From: Phycisphaerae bacterium
GTDB lineage: Bacteria > Planctomycetota > Phycisphaerae > JAJVII01
DNA: 9,178 nt
Direction: 5' to 3'
NCBI GenBank assembly: GCA_028706835.1
Contig: JAQTVL010000144.1
Coordinates: 1 to 9,178, forward strand
This document shows positions 1 to 7,012 of this stretch, in pieces. The position numbers were made by a program, and so were the translations under genes. Each line of letters starts with the position of its first letter. Position 1 is the first letter of the stretch. The notes below the pieces were generated by a model, which did not search any database, was not told the DNA's origin, and saw only the letters and a program-made list of their open reading frames with translations.

Positions 1-1104
1 CAGCGGGTCCTTGTTATAGAGCAGGATGTCTCGCTCAACGCAACAGGGCGCGATCCCCGCCGGTAATGGCCAACTCCTGCCGCTCGTCACATCGTAGATG
101 AAGAACTCCCACTTGAGCATCCGTTGCATGAGTAGCGTGCTGTCTGTGGGGCCGGCGGCAATTGGGGCTGCGCCGGCGACTCGGCTGACTTCCTTCTTCA
201 ACTGGCGGTCCCAGATCAACGACACGTAACTGGCCTCATCCGATTGCGTGGCCGGCGTCGCTCCTGGTTGGGCGGCGGGATCAACGAGGACACAGAGGTA
301 CCGGCCGTCGCGGCTCCAGCGGGGCGGCGAGTTGTCCGTCCGACTGAAGGCCCGGCCCAGAATGAACTCGGCGATGACCTTATCTTCGACATAATCGAGT
401 AACACCAATCGGCCCTTACGCTCACCATCATCTATCGTGGCCACCGAGACCACGTCGGCCGTGGGACATGGAGCGCCGGCTGGCACGATCATTCTGGCAG
501 GCACGTTCAATTTGAATGGTTTCCTTTCGTCCAGGGCGACGCGGTAGGCCGCGGATTGGAATCCCCGTGCGTCACTCTGCGTCGCTGGTGGTGTCATCGC
601 AACTGCAATCACCGTGTTGCGATCACGGGTTCGCAGCACAAATGGGGAACGAAGGCCGAGGTCCAGTTGGGTCACCTTGCCTTTGGCCAAGTCATATCGG
701 TAGGCGGTGCCTGAATTGCGATCGGCCTTGCCGTCGCCATCGGCATCCACCTGCCCGAAGAAGATCATCACAGCGTCCGCGGAGTTGAACAGGGGCGACG
801 ACAGAATGCGGCGGGGCGTGTCGCCGTTGGAAAATGGCGGGATGTCCAATTCGCGGTCTTTGCCTGCGCTCAGGTCGTGAAGCACGAGCCAATGATTCGA
901 ATTCTTTGGATCGTAACGCCCATATACGAGCCACCGGCCGTCCGGCGACATCTGGCATGAAAGCGATCCGACGCTCAGAAACTGGCCACCGGGCAACTCG
1001 CCCTTAAGCAGCAACTTCTCATTCCGCAACTGGACTTCGGGCGGGTCACCTAAAGCGGGTCCGACGGCAAACAACATGAAGACGAAAAGAAACTGTGTTC
1101 GCAT
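1..1104 (-). CDS. Secreted TolB/WD40-like beta-propeller protein, C-terminus off the window
   Basis: The frame stays open for 368 codons from an ATG at 1104 to the left edge, so the protein is partial at its C-terminus. The start is preceded by GGGGAG five bases upstream. Residues 1-19 (MRTQFLFVFMLFAVGPALG) form a typical signal peptide with likely cleavage after ALG, so the product is exported. Propeller-blade signatures recur: SPDGRW at residues 53-58 and RWSRDGR at 262-268, each followed by hydrophobic strands, as in TolB-type PD40 blades. A calcium-loop-like motif, DADGDGKAD, sits at 120-128, suggesting a bound metal in an inter-blade loop. No enzymatic motif is visible in the part seen, so a periplasmic or surface binding or scaffold role is an inference. 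It is the last minus-strand gene, 114 bp beyond a GH20 gene remnant. Fold assignment is fairly safe; function is unknown. Confidence 0.8.
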   Translation of the reverse strand, partial: MRTQFLFVFMLFAVGPALGDPPEVQLRNEKLLLKGELPGGQFLSVGSLSCQMSPDGRWLVYGRYDPKNSNHWLVLHDLSAGKDRELDIPPFSNGDTPRRILSSPLFNSADAVMIFFGQVDADGDGKADRNSGTAYRYDLAKGKVTQLDLGLRSPFVLRTRDRNTVIAVAMTPPATQSDARGFQSAAYRVALDERKPFKLNVPARMIVPAGAPCPTADVVSVATIDDGERKGRLVLLDYVEDKVIAEFILGRAFSRTDNSPPRWSRDGRYLCVLVDPAAQPGATPATQSDEASYVSLIWDRQLKKEVSRVAGAAPIAAGPTDSTLLMQRMLKWEFFIYDVTSGRSWPLPAGIAPCCVERDILLYNKDPL

Positions 1105-1183
1105 GATATCTCCCCGACAGAACTTGAATCGACGGATCGGGAAAGAAGGTCGAAAGCATTACGCCTTCATCGGCCGCCTTCTC

Positions 1184-1212
1184 GGAGGGAACTGATGCCG
1201 TAGTCCCCCTCC
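1184..1212 (-). terminator. Weak hairpin just past the orphan GH20 stop codon
   Basis: A 6-bp stem (GGAGGG at 1184-1189 with CCCTCC at 1207-1212) has a 17-nt loop in which ACT and AGT can extend the pairing. On the minus strand it begins 6 nt after the TAG stop of the orphan GH20 3' end. No T-run follows, so an intrinsic terminator is uncertain. It may be the old terminator of the gene whose end survives next to it. Confidence 0.25.
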
Positions 1213-1218
1213 AGTTTC

Positions 1219-1314
1219 CTAATCCTGCATATACTCCGGTTCCGGGGCCATCGCTCCGAACTTCGCGGCGAAGGCGTCGATCACGGCTTCCAACTGCCGC
1301 GTCCAACTTTCCAG
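1219..1314 (-). pseudogene. Orphan duplicate of the 3' end of the GH20 gene
   Basis: This segment matches 2089-2184, the last 96 bp of the intact GH20 gene, at 88 of 96 positions in the same orientation. It includes a perfect 46-bp core at 1256-1301. Read on the minus strand it encodes the same C-terminal 31 residues, ending PEPEYMQD and a stop (TAG here, TAA in the intact gene), with only two residue changes (Ser for Gly, Thr for Ala). The codon just upstream in frame is TAA and homology ends at 1314, so no body of the gene remains. Five of the eight differences are silent or exchange one stop codon for another, which suggests the two copies diverged while both were translated. It is therefore a relic of a paralogue, or a trace of an insertion event, rather than a very recent duplication. 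Confidence 0.85.
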
Positions 1315-1330
1315 TTACTGCCCCCTCGCC

Positions 1331-1519
1331 TCACCGCGATTTGGCGGGGTGTTTGCCCAGCGACCGCCACAGTTTGGCGACGGGGCTTTGCGACGTGGCC
1401 AGTTCTCGCCGAATGCGTTGGCGGGCCTGCGCACCGGTCAAACCCGCGAGTCGCTCGGCCTGGCGGGCCTGGAGCCGGTCCTTGAATTGAACGCAGTCGA
1501 ACTTCTTGGCGGTCTTCAC
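1331..1519 (-). CDS. Small basic protein partnered with the PIN toxin, putative antitoxin (62 aa)
   Basis: The gene starts with GTG at 1519, the base right after the TAA stop of the PIN gene, so the two genes abut (TAAGTG) and are surely co-transcribed and probably translationally coupled. The 62-residue product opens MKTAKKFDCVQFKDRLQARQ. To my recollection, openings of the type MKT-x-K-x-FDCV-x-x-K are typical of short proteins encoded next to this PIN family. The rest is rich in Arg, Lys, Gln and Ala and is predicted helical, with a basic tail (GKHPAKSR). No classical DNA-binding fold such as AbrB or RHH is evident. An antitoxin role is inferred from position and size; a dedicated partner of another kind is possible. 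The order is toxin first, antitoxin second, the reverse of classical vapBC. Its stop lies 16 bp before the orphan GH20 fragment. Confidence 0.7.
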   Translation of the reverse strand: MKTAKKFDCVQFKDRLQARQAERLAGLTGAQARQRIRRELATSQSPVAKLWRSLGKHPAKSR

Positions 1520-1972
1520 TTACACCACCTCCCTGGGCGAGCGAATCTCCACGGGGGGATATCCCTCCCGCAAGTTCACCGCATTGAACAACCTGATTTT
1601 ATCCCAGTGGACGATATGTTTGAAGTTCCAACTGACCAGCAAATCCGCCTGTGCCACCGTGGCCACGGCGATATGGTGGGCGTCGGCGGCTCGGGCTGGG
1701 CCAACAACGCGAGCCTTCAGGTAAGCGTCACGCAGCCGGGCCGTCTCATCATCGCTGAACACCCGCTCCAAGGCGTCCTCCGGCAGACCGTCCAGCACCG
1801 CCTGGACTGCCCTCGGGGCCGGGTCCAACTCGAAGGCCAGCAGGTCGGACAGCAACAAAATGAAATGCCCGTCGCGGGCCGCCTGAATCAGAGCCAGGCT
1901 TTCCGCGGCGAACTCCTCGTCCAGACAGCCGCCGATCACGGACGTGTCGACGTAGATCCGAATCTTCTTCAC
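1520..1972 (-). CDS. PIN-domain (VapC-like) ribonuclease toxin, 150 aa
   Basis: This is a full-length single-domain PIN protein, the VapC-type fold that cleaves RNA using divalent metal. The acidic site is readable: D9 in IYVDTSVIGG, E48 in LLAFELD, D97 in ADAHHIAVAT, then D110 and the SWNFKHI motif (residues 114-120) before the C-terminal tail EIRSPREVV. The N-terminal YVDTSVIGG and C-terminal SWNFKHI mark a bacterial PIN subfamily commonly annotated as a toxin. Translation starts at a GTG (1972) with AAAGG about 10 bases upstream. The partner gene begins at the base after its stop. The RNA target cannot be read from sequence. The pair is bracketed by a 96-bp direct repeat of the GH20 3' end, which suggests it arrived as a cassette. 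The PIN call is secure; toxicity is inferred from the family and context. Confidence 0.9.
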   Translation of the reverse strand: MKKIRIYVDTSVIGGCLDEEFAAESLALIQAARDGHFILLLSDLLAFELDPAPRAVQAVLDGLPEDALERVFSDDETARLRDAYLKARVVGPARAADAHHIAVATVAQADLLVSWNFKHIVHWDKIRLFNAVNLREGYPPVEIRSPREVV

Positions 1973-2043
1973 GCTGGTCGCCCTTTCTGTCCTTGCCAGT
2001 CCACGTCACTTATGTCGGTCGACGATCCAGGCCAACCGCTCAT
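1969..2043 (-). other. Possible 24-codon leader ORF overlapping the toxin start
   Basis: An ATG at 2043 opens 24 codons (MSGWPGSSTDISDVDWQGQK and four more residues). They end at a TGA sharing two bases with the toxin's GTG start (GTGA overlap), an arrangement typical of translational coupling. AGGA lies four bases before the ATG. The peptide resembles nothing I recognise, and an ORF this short can arise by chance. I list it because the 116-bp gap upstream of the toxin holds no other clear signal and the toxin's own ribosome binding site is mediocre. Confidence 0.2.
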
Positions 2044-2088
2044 GCCATCCTACCGTTCCTCCAGGCGAAAACGAGAGGTGTTCAAACC

Positions 2089-2184
2089 TTAGTCCTGCAT
2101 GTACTCCGGCTCCGGGGCCATCGCGCCGAACTTCGCGGCGAAGGCGTCGATCACGGCTTCCAACTGCCGCGCCCAGCCTTCCAG
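2089..2184 (-). repeat. Direct-repeat copy at the true end of the GH20 gene
   Basis: This is the partner of 1219-1314: same orientation, offset 870 bp, 88 of 96 bases identical. Here it is continuous with the rest of the GH20 coding sequence and forms its last 31 codons plus stop. Together the copies bracket the PIN toxin and its partner, so recombination between them would remove the 870-bp TA segment and leave one intact GH20 gene. Confidence 0.85.
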
Positions 2185-4251
2185 GTCCAGGTTCCGCTGG
2201 GCTTCGACCACGTAGCCCAGGTCCGGCGTGTGGTCGCCGGTGTGGTTCTTCGTGTCGTCCTGGATATGCACGAACACCTTCTTGCCATCGCTCATGCCCT
2301 TCGGCTTGCGGGTCTGCCCCCACACGCCGCACAGGGTTGCGTAGCGGCTCTCGCGGTCAGCCACCAGTCCCTTGACCATGCCGACCGCGCGGCGAAGGTG
2401 GCCTAGCGCGTCGCCGGGCCGAACCACGTCCCAGGCGGCGCGGGCGTCGGTCAGCGTCGTCTCCACGCGGGCCAGCGTCTGGAGCAAGACCACCTGGTGT
2501 TCCAGCAGTTTGGCGATCGACAGCAGCACCGCCAGGTTGTGCCGGTTCCGCCTGGCCCGCAGGATGTTGCCGTGCAGCAGGCCGGTCAGCCGCTCGAAGG
2601 AAACCAGCGCCTCACTCGCCTTGGCCAGCAGCGGCGCGTAGTGGGCCTGCCAGAACGGGCGGTTGTCCAGCGTGGCGACCTCCGGGATGTGCGGCAGGGC
2701 CAGCGACAGGTCCCGGCGGGCATGGTAGCGGCGCATGAAGCTCGGGCCGCGTCGCGACGGGATGCGGTCCCAGCTCGACACCCAGAAGTCAGCCAATTCG
2801 TGCAGCAGCAGGTAGACGTTCTCCATGCCGTAGGTCGTCTGGCCGTAGAACGTGGTCATGAACGACGAGGTCGCTTCCTCGGCCTCGGCCCCAGCCGGGT
2901 TCCAGGCCACGGCGTTGCCAACCGTCCAGCCGAGCCAGAACGTCTCGTTGTTCAGCCCGGAGTCGTCCCACCCGGCGATGATCGTGCCGAGCACATTGTC
3001 CTCGCGATGGCCGTTGGCGCGGATCGTTCGCGTCATCCCGTCCAGCCGGCTATCGATCCCGCCCTGTCCGCTGCGGCAAGGCCAGTAGTCCGGGAAGAAC
3101 AGCCGGGTGCCCTGGATCGGCGAATACACAAGCTCCCCGATGCCGGCCTTGCGATACTCCTTGCTGCGCTCCGGTTCGAGCATGACGGCGTTCACCGTGC
3201 CGGCCGGGAGCAGCTTGATGTGCTCGGGCTGCATGGGGTGCTCGCCCCAGTACATCGCGGTCCGGCCTTTGGCCTTGACGAACGAGTTCATCGTGTTGAT
3301 AAGCTCGGCGAAGATGCCGCCCTGGCCCATCTTCTTCACCTTGGCCTTGCACGGGCAGTCGTCGCCCTGGCCAAGGAAATACGGCTCGTCGGTGCCGAGG
3401 TGGACGTAGCGGCAGCCGGGGGTCGCGTCGATCAACTCGGTCAGCAGGTCCTTGTAGAGCTGGATCGTTTTCGGGTTCGACGGGCAGAGCATGTAGTTGT
3501 TGGCCGAGTGCTCCAGCAGATCGCGATATTGCGAGTGCTTGCCGATGAATGCGTTGTGCGAGGGCATCTGGAGGATCGGCACGATCTCGACGTGGCGGTC
3601 GAGGGCGTAGCGGGTCAACCGCCTCATCTCGTCCGCGGTGAACGCGCCCGGCGCGCCGATCAGCGGGTGCTTGCGATACGCGAACTTGTCCTCGATCTCC
3701 CACACGATCGCGTTGATCTTGTAGTGGGCAGCCCGCTCGATCAGCCGGCGGACGCCGTCGAAGGTCTCCTGGTGGTGCTTGGTGTCGTAGTGGAGGGTCC
3801 GCAGGGCGAGGTCGGGCCAATCCTCGATCCGGCCAGCCGGCAGCGACCAGCCCAGGCCGGGGGCGAACTTGAACAGTTGCGCCAGTGTCTGGACGCCGTA
3901 GAACAGGCCGGCCGCCGAGTTGCCGGTCAGCTTGACAACGCCGGGGGCAAGTTCCAGCAGGTAGCCCTGGCGGCGAATCTCGGCGGGTTCGCCTGCGGCG
4001 ACGGCGTTGTCCTTCACTGCAAGCTTGATGGTTAGTTTGCCTTTGCTCACAGCGCTAAACGGCAAGCCGGCAGCCGCCAACTGCTCGGTCAGCGATTGCA
4101 CCGCGATATCCTTCACCTTTACGCCGCCGGCGAGCGAGAGCGAAAGGCCCGCGCCGACGGGGATCGCGTCGCCGGTCAGTTCGACCTTGCGCGGGGTCGG
4201 AAGCACGGCGTATCCGGCGGCGAACAGATCGGTCAGCATCGACTTGGCCAT
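2089..4251 (-). CDS. GH20-type beta-N-acetylhexosaminidase, cytoplasmic (720 aa)
   Basis: The product belongs to glycoside hydrolase family 20, which removes terminal beta-linked GlcNAc or GalNAc by substrate-assisted catalysis. An N-terminal GH20b-like alpha/beta domain (about 15-140, ending NSAAGLFYGVQTLAQLF) precedes a TIM barrel starting near PDLALRTLHYD (146-156). Active-site landmarks are QMPSH at 228-232, the catalytic Asp-Glu pair D288-E289 in HLGTDEP, YWGE at 334-337 and W427 in AGWDDS. The usual motif is G-D-E-V/L; here Thr replaces the Gly and Pro follows the Glu. Residues 480-720 form a helical C-terminal extension of unknown role ending PEPEYMQD. The ATG at 4251 is chosen because AGGAG lies 7 bases upstream and longer frames would translate the 4326-4381 repeat. 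No signal peptide follows, so the enzyme looks intracellular, perhaps acting on recycled amino sugars. Its last 96 bp are duplicated at 1219-1314. Confidence 0.87.
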   Translation of the reverse strand: MAKSMLTDLFAAGYAVLPTPRKVELTGDAIPVGAGLSLSLAGGVKVKDIAVQSLTEQLAAAGLPFSAVSKGKLTIKLAVKDNAVAAGEPAEIRRQGYLLELAPGVVKLTGNSAAGLFYGVQTLAQLFKFAPGLGWSLPAGRIEDWPDLALRTLHYDTKHHQETFDGVRRLIERAAHYKINAIVWEIEDKFAYRKHPLIGAPGAFTADEMRRLTRYALDRHVEIVPILQMPSHNAFIGKHSQYRDLLEHSANNYMLCPSNPKTIQLYKDLLTELIDATPGCRYVHLGTDEPYFLGQGDDCPCKAKVKKMGQGGIFAELINTMNSFVKAKGRTAMYWGEHPMQPEHIKLLPAGTVNAVMLEPERSKEYRKAGIGELVYSPIQGTRLFFPDYWPCRSGQGGIDSRLDGMTRTIRANGHREDNVLGTIIAGWDDSGLNNETFWLGWTVGNAVAWNPAGAEAEEATSSFMTTFYGQTTYGMENVYLLLHELADFWVSSWDRIPSRRGPSFMRRYHARRDLSLALPHIPEVATLDNRPFWQAHYAPLLAKASEALVSFERLTGLLHGNILRARRNRHNLAVLLSIAKLLEHQVVLLQTLARVETTLTDARAAWDVVRPGDALGHLRRAVGMVKGLVADRESRYATLCGVWGQTRKPKGMSDGKKVFVHIQDDTKNHTGDHTPDLGYVVEAQRNLDLEGWARQLEAVIDAFAAKFGAMAPEPEYMQD

Positions 4252-4258
4252 CGTGTTT

Positions 4259-4263
4259 CTCCT
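4259..4263 (-). promoter_or_regulatory. Shine-Dalgarno site fixing the GH20 start
   Basis: AGGAG on the minus strand sits 7 bases before the ATG at 4251. It decides in favour of this start over an in-frame ATG at 4347, which has no such site and lies inside a repeat. Confidence 0.75.
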
Positions 4264-4325
4264 GAGTTGTGGAACGAATGTGCCCGTCGCCAAACTGTAG
4301 CAGAGTCCATCGGCGGCACAACGGC

Positions 4326-4381
4326 GTAGCATGGGCGTCTCGCCCACGTCTTCACGGGTCCCGGCGTGGCCGGGATGCTAC
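4326..4381. repeat. 56-nt cloverleaf-shaped intergenic repeat (REP-like), copy 1
   Basis: Outer arms GTAGCAT (4326-4332) and ATGCTAC (4375-4381) pair perfectly. Inside are two back-to-back hairpins: GGGCG-TCT-CGCCC (4333-4345) and CCCGGC-GTG-GCCGGG (4360-4374), separated by a 14-nt linker containing TTCACGGG. The hairpins abut the outer arms, giving a compact three-stem fold. It lies between comEC (stop at 4385-4387) and the GH20 gene. A related element at 8393-8439 shares the left arm, first hairpin design and linker core. Repeats of this kind, with chance translations such as GILPMG, are widespread in planctomycete genomes. It could also act as a terminator or mRNA-stability element for comEC. 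Confidence 0.8.
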
Positions 4382-4384
4382 TCC

Positions 4385-6943
4385 TCAGCGTTTCAGGTGC
4401 GGCTCGCACACGAGCTCTCCGTCGCGCGCGATGGTCACGGTCACGGCGCCGGACTCGCTGGTGACCAGCACCCGCCGGCCTGGGTCGCGGAGGGCCGCGC
4501 AGCGCGGGACGATCTGGTCGGCCCGCCGCCGCGTGGAGATGATAACGACCTGCGGGCTGACGGCGCGAATGAATGCATCGCTCGTCGGGGCAATCCCGCC
4601 GTGGTGCGGCATGACCAGCACGTCGGCGTGCAGGTCCACCTGGCCGGCCAGGGCGCCGTCGAGCAGGCGGCGTTCAGCCAGTTCGCAGATGTCGCCGGTG
4701 AACATCACCCGCCGCCCGGCGAACGAAACCCGCGCCACTTGCGACGTGTCGTTGACGAACTTGTACGGCCACCGGTCCGCCCAGGCCGGCGGCCAGAGCA
4801 GTTCCACGCCGCACGAACCCGCTTGGCGGCGCAGTCCCGCGCTGCCCGGGCGCAGCGGCACGCCCTCAGCCGCCAGCAGTCGGCCGAGCCGGATGATCTG
4901 CCATTGCTCGCCGCCCTGCCCCGGCGCCAGGATGGCCGACGGCGAGGCGAGCAGTTCCCGCCCGGGAAGCAGCCCCCGCCGGGCCAGGCCGGGGTAGCCG
5001 TTGTAGTGGTCGATGTTCGGGTGCGACAGGAAGGCGGCGTCGATGGTCATCGGCGTCAGCCAATCCCGCCGGCTGGCCAGGAACGGCATGACGACCTGCT
5101 CGGCCACGTCGGTCTGGCTGGCGGAGCCGCAGTCGAACAGGAGCGTGCGGTCGTTCGGCGTGCGGACGACCTGGCACAGGCCATCGCCGACGCTGAGCAC
5201 CGTCACGTCCAACTGCTCCGGGCGCCGATTGCCCGCCGATGACCAGGCCACCGCGATCGCGGCGGCCAGCACGAGCATCCATCGTGTGCTCAGCCAGCTC
5301 GGCCGGACCTTCCACATCGCCAGCCAGCCATAAAACAGCACCATGGACACGACGCCCGGGCGGGCAATCGTGACGGACATGCCCGGCAGGCTGTCGAGGA
5401 AGTTCACCACCCACAGCACGGACGACGACGCGAAATGCAGCGGGCCGTTCAGCCACGCGCCCAGGCCGGGCAGCACAAGGCTGATGAGCATCTTCACGAA
5501 GCTCAGGCTGAGGGCAAACCAGACCGGGATGCCGAGCGCCATCGAGCAGACGATCGACCACGGATAGACGCGATTGAAGTAGTACGCGGTCAGCGGCAGG
5601 CCGACGATCCACGCAACCGCCGCGACCGAGAACGCCTGTAGGAACGATCTCGCGCACCACGCGGCCGCGGGCGATGTTGCCATCCAACCCGGCCCGCCGT
5701 CCGAGATTCCGGCGTCGGCCCGCAGGACCAGGGCGTGCAGCCGGCGGTAGAACGGCGCGGCGAACAGCACCAGCCCGAGCACCACGACGAACGAAAGCTG
5801 GAACCCGGCCTCGAATATCGCGCCGGGCGCGGCCGCCAGCAGCGTCACGGCTGCGACCGCGAGCGCGGTCAGCGCCGCCCCTTGCCGGCGGACGCACACA
5901 CCGAGGCAGACGACGGCGATCATGATGCCCGACCGCAGGATCGGCGGGCTCGCCTCGGCCATCAGGCAATACAGGATCACCAGCGCCAGCACGATGACCG
6001 CCGACCATCGCTGCCGAACGTGGAGCAGCCGCAGGATCACCCACGTCACGCCCGCCAGGATCGCCATGTGCAGCCCGCTGATCGCCAGGATGTGATACGT
6101 GCCGGTCCGCAGGAACGGCTGGACGAGCTCGCGCGACCCGTCGCCCTCCCGGCCGAGGATCAGGTCGTCCAGCAGCAGTTGGTCCTCCCACGTCAGCGGC
6201 TCCGCCTCGCCGAGCAGCAGGCCATGCCCGCGCAGCCGGACGCGGTCGATCACCGCGCCCAGCCGGCTGTGCGATTGCGGCGGCACGCTCGAAACGCCCG
6301 GCTGGTCGTCCTGCTCCGAGGGCAGCCAGAGCGACGCGAACAGCCGGGAATCGAAGTTCCGCTGGCGGTAGTCGACGGTGCCGGGATTGGGCGCCGGCTG
6401 GATCGAGTGCAGGATGCCGGTGCGCTCGAGCCGGGTGCCGGGCTCGATGCTCAGCGCCGGGCCGGCGCAGTGGACCTTGATCCGCCCGGCGCAGGATTGC
6501 CACGGCCCGACGCCGTGCCGGATCGCCGATGCGCTAAGCGTGAAGTTGCTGCTCGGATCGGTGGGCCGGCCCGGGAAATCCGCCGTCGTGCGCGACCGCA
6601 GCGTCGGGCGGTCTTCGACTTCGCCGCGGACGGTGACGATCTCGCTGTCGGCGATCGGATTCAGGGCGAAGTGATCGGGCTCCAGCGCGTGGCGGTCGAG
6701 GCCCATCCGCCAGCCGCCCAGCAGAAACGCCGCGCCGAGCAGCAGCGCGAAGCGAAGTCGTATCGGCCAATCGGGCCACCGGGCAACGAACCAACCGACC
6801 AGCAGCGCGGCAATCCCAGCCAGGTAGACGCCGCCGTGCCAGTTCAGAGTGGATTCGCAAGCGATGCCGACGATGAACGCCGCGCCGATGGCCACCAGCG
6901 GCGAGCCGAGAACCGCCAGGTTGACCCGCTCGCGCCAGGGCAT
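4385..6943 (-). CDS. comEC: ComEC/Rec2 DNA-uptake channel protein (852 aa)
   Basis: ComEC forms the inner-membrane channel that carries single-stranded DNA into the cytoplasm during natural transformation. Three hydrophobic segments lie at about 10-30, 38-54 and 64-78. A soluble OB-like region (about 100-210, VTVRGEVEDRP) follows. The competence domain opens with the family hallmark HILAISGLHMAILAG (284-298) and continues through several membrane helices to about 570. A C-terminal metallo-beta-lactamase-like domain (578-852) carries SHPNIDH (640-646), NDTS (731-734), FTGDI (748-752) and PHHGG (779-783). Length and domain order are complete for the three-domain ComEC form. In the strand usually reading DVGQGD the sequence is SVGDGL, and the second His of HxHxDH is Asn, so nuclease activity is uncertain. 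ATG 6943 is preferred: AAGGGGAG ends 10 bases upstream, whereas TTG 6952 would lie one base from it. Other Com genes are absent from the window. Confidence 0.93.
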   Translation of the reverse strand: MPWRERVNLAVLGSPLVAIGAAFIVGIACESTLNWHGGVYLAGIAALLVGWFVARWPDWPIRLRFALLLGAAFLLGGWRMGLDRHALEPDHFALNPIADSEIVTVRGEVEDRPTLRSRTTADFPGRPTDPSSNFTLSASAIRHGVGPWQSCAGRIKVHCAGPALSIEPGTRLERTGILHSIQPAPNPGTVDYRQRNFDSRLFASLWLPSEQDDQPGVSSVPPQSHSRLGAVIDRVRLRGHGLLLGEAEPLTWEDQLLLDDLILGREGDGSRELVQPFLRTGTYHILAISGLHMAILAGVTWVILRLLHVRQRWSAVIVLALVILYCLMAEASPPILRSGIMIAVVCLGVCVRRQGAALTALAVAAVTLLAAAPGAIFEAGFQLSFVVVLGLVLFAAPFYRRLHALVLRADAGISDGGPGWMATSPAAAWCARSFLQAFSVAAVAWIVGLPLTAYYFNRVYPWSIVCSMALGIPVWFALSLSFVKMLISLVLPGLGAWLNGPLHFASSSVLWVVNFLDSLPGMSVTIARPGVVSMVLFYGWLAMWKVRPSWLSTRWMLVLAAAIAVAWSSAGNRRPEQLDVTVLSVGDGLCQVVRTPNDRTLLFDCGSASQTDVAEQVVMPFLASRRDWLTPMTIDAAFLSHPNIDHYNGYPGLARRGLLPGRELLASPSAILAPGQGGEQWQIIRLGRLLAAEGVPLRPGSAGLRRQAGSCGVELLWPPAWADRWPYKFVNDTSQVARVSFAGRRVMFTGDICELAERRLLDGALAGQVDLHADVLVMPHHGGIAPTSDAFIRAVSPQVVIISTRRRADQIVPRCAALRDPGRRVLVTSESGAVTVTIARDGELVCEPHLKR

Positions 6944-7012
6944 GTGGAACAAACTCCCCTTCTAACGGAGTGATGCTGTCGCAAGACGCCGGTGGCCAAG
7001 AAAGAATGTCCT

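Noticed and set aside
1349..2092. A 247-codon plus-strand frame across the TA region
   Set aside because: It is antisense to the PIN toxin and its partner, both recognisable, and has no protein signature.
2497..4035. A 512-codon plus-strand open frame opposite the GH20 gene
   Set aside because: It is the antisense of a well-supported enzyme gene. Its composition (Arg, Val, Gln, Ala) is typical of a GC-rich shadow frame and no domain is recognisable.
4252..4347. A 32-residue N-terminal extension of the GH20 enzyme
   Set aside because: It would translate the cloverleaf repeat; the ATG at 4251 has a good AGGAG site and begins the conserved domain.
4866..6503. A 545-codon minus-strand frame inside comEC
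   Set aside because: It is an out-of-frame shadow rich in Arg, Ala, Gly and Pro; the ComEC frame carries all the motifs.
5735..6973. A 412-codon plus-strand open frame opposite comEC
   Set aside because: The product is extremely rich in Arg, Gln and Ala with no domain, while the minus strand shows the full ComEC motif set.
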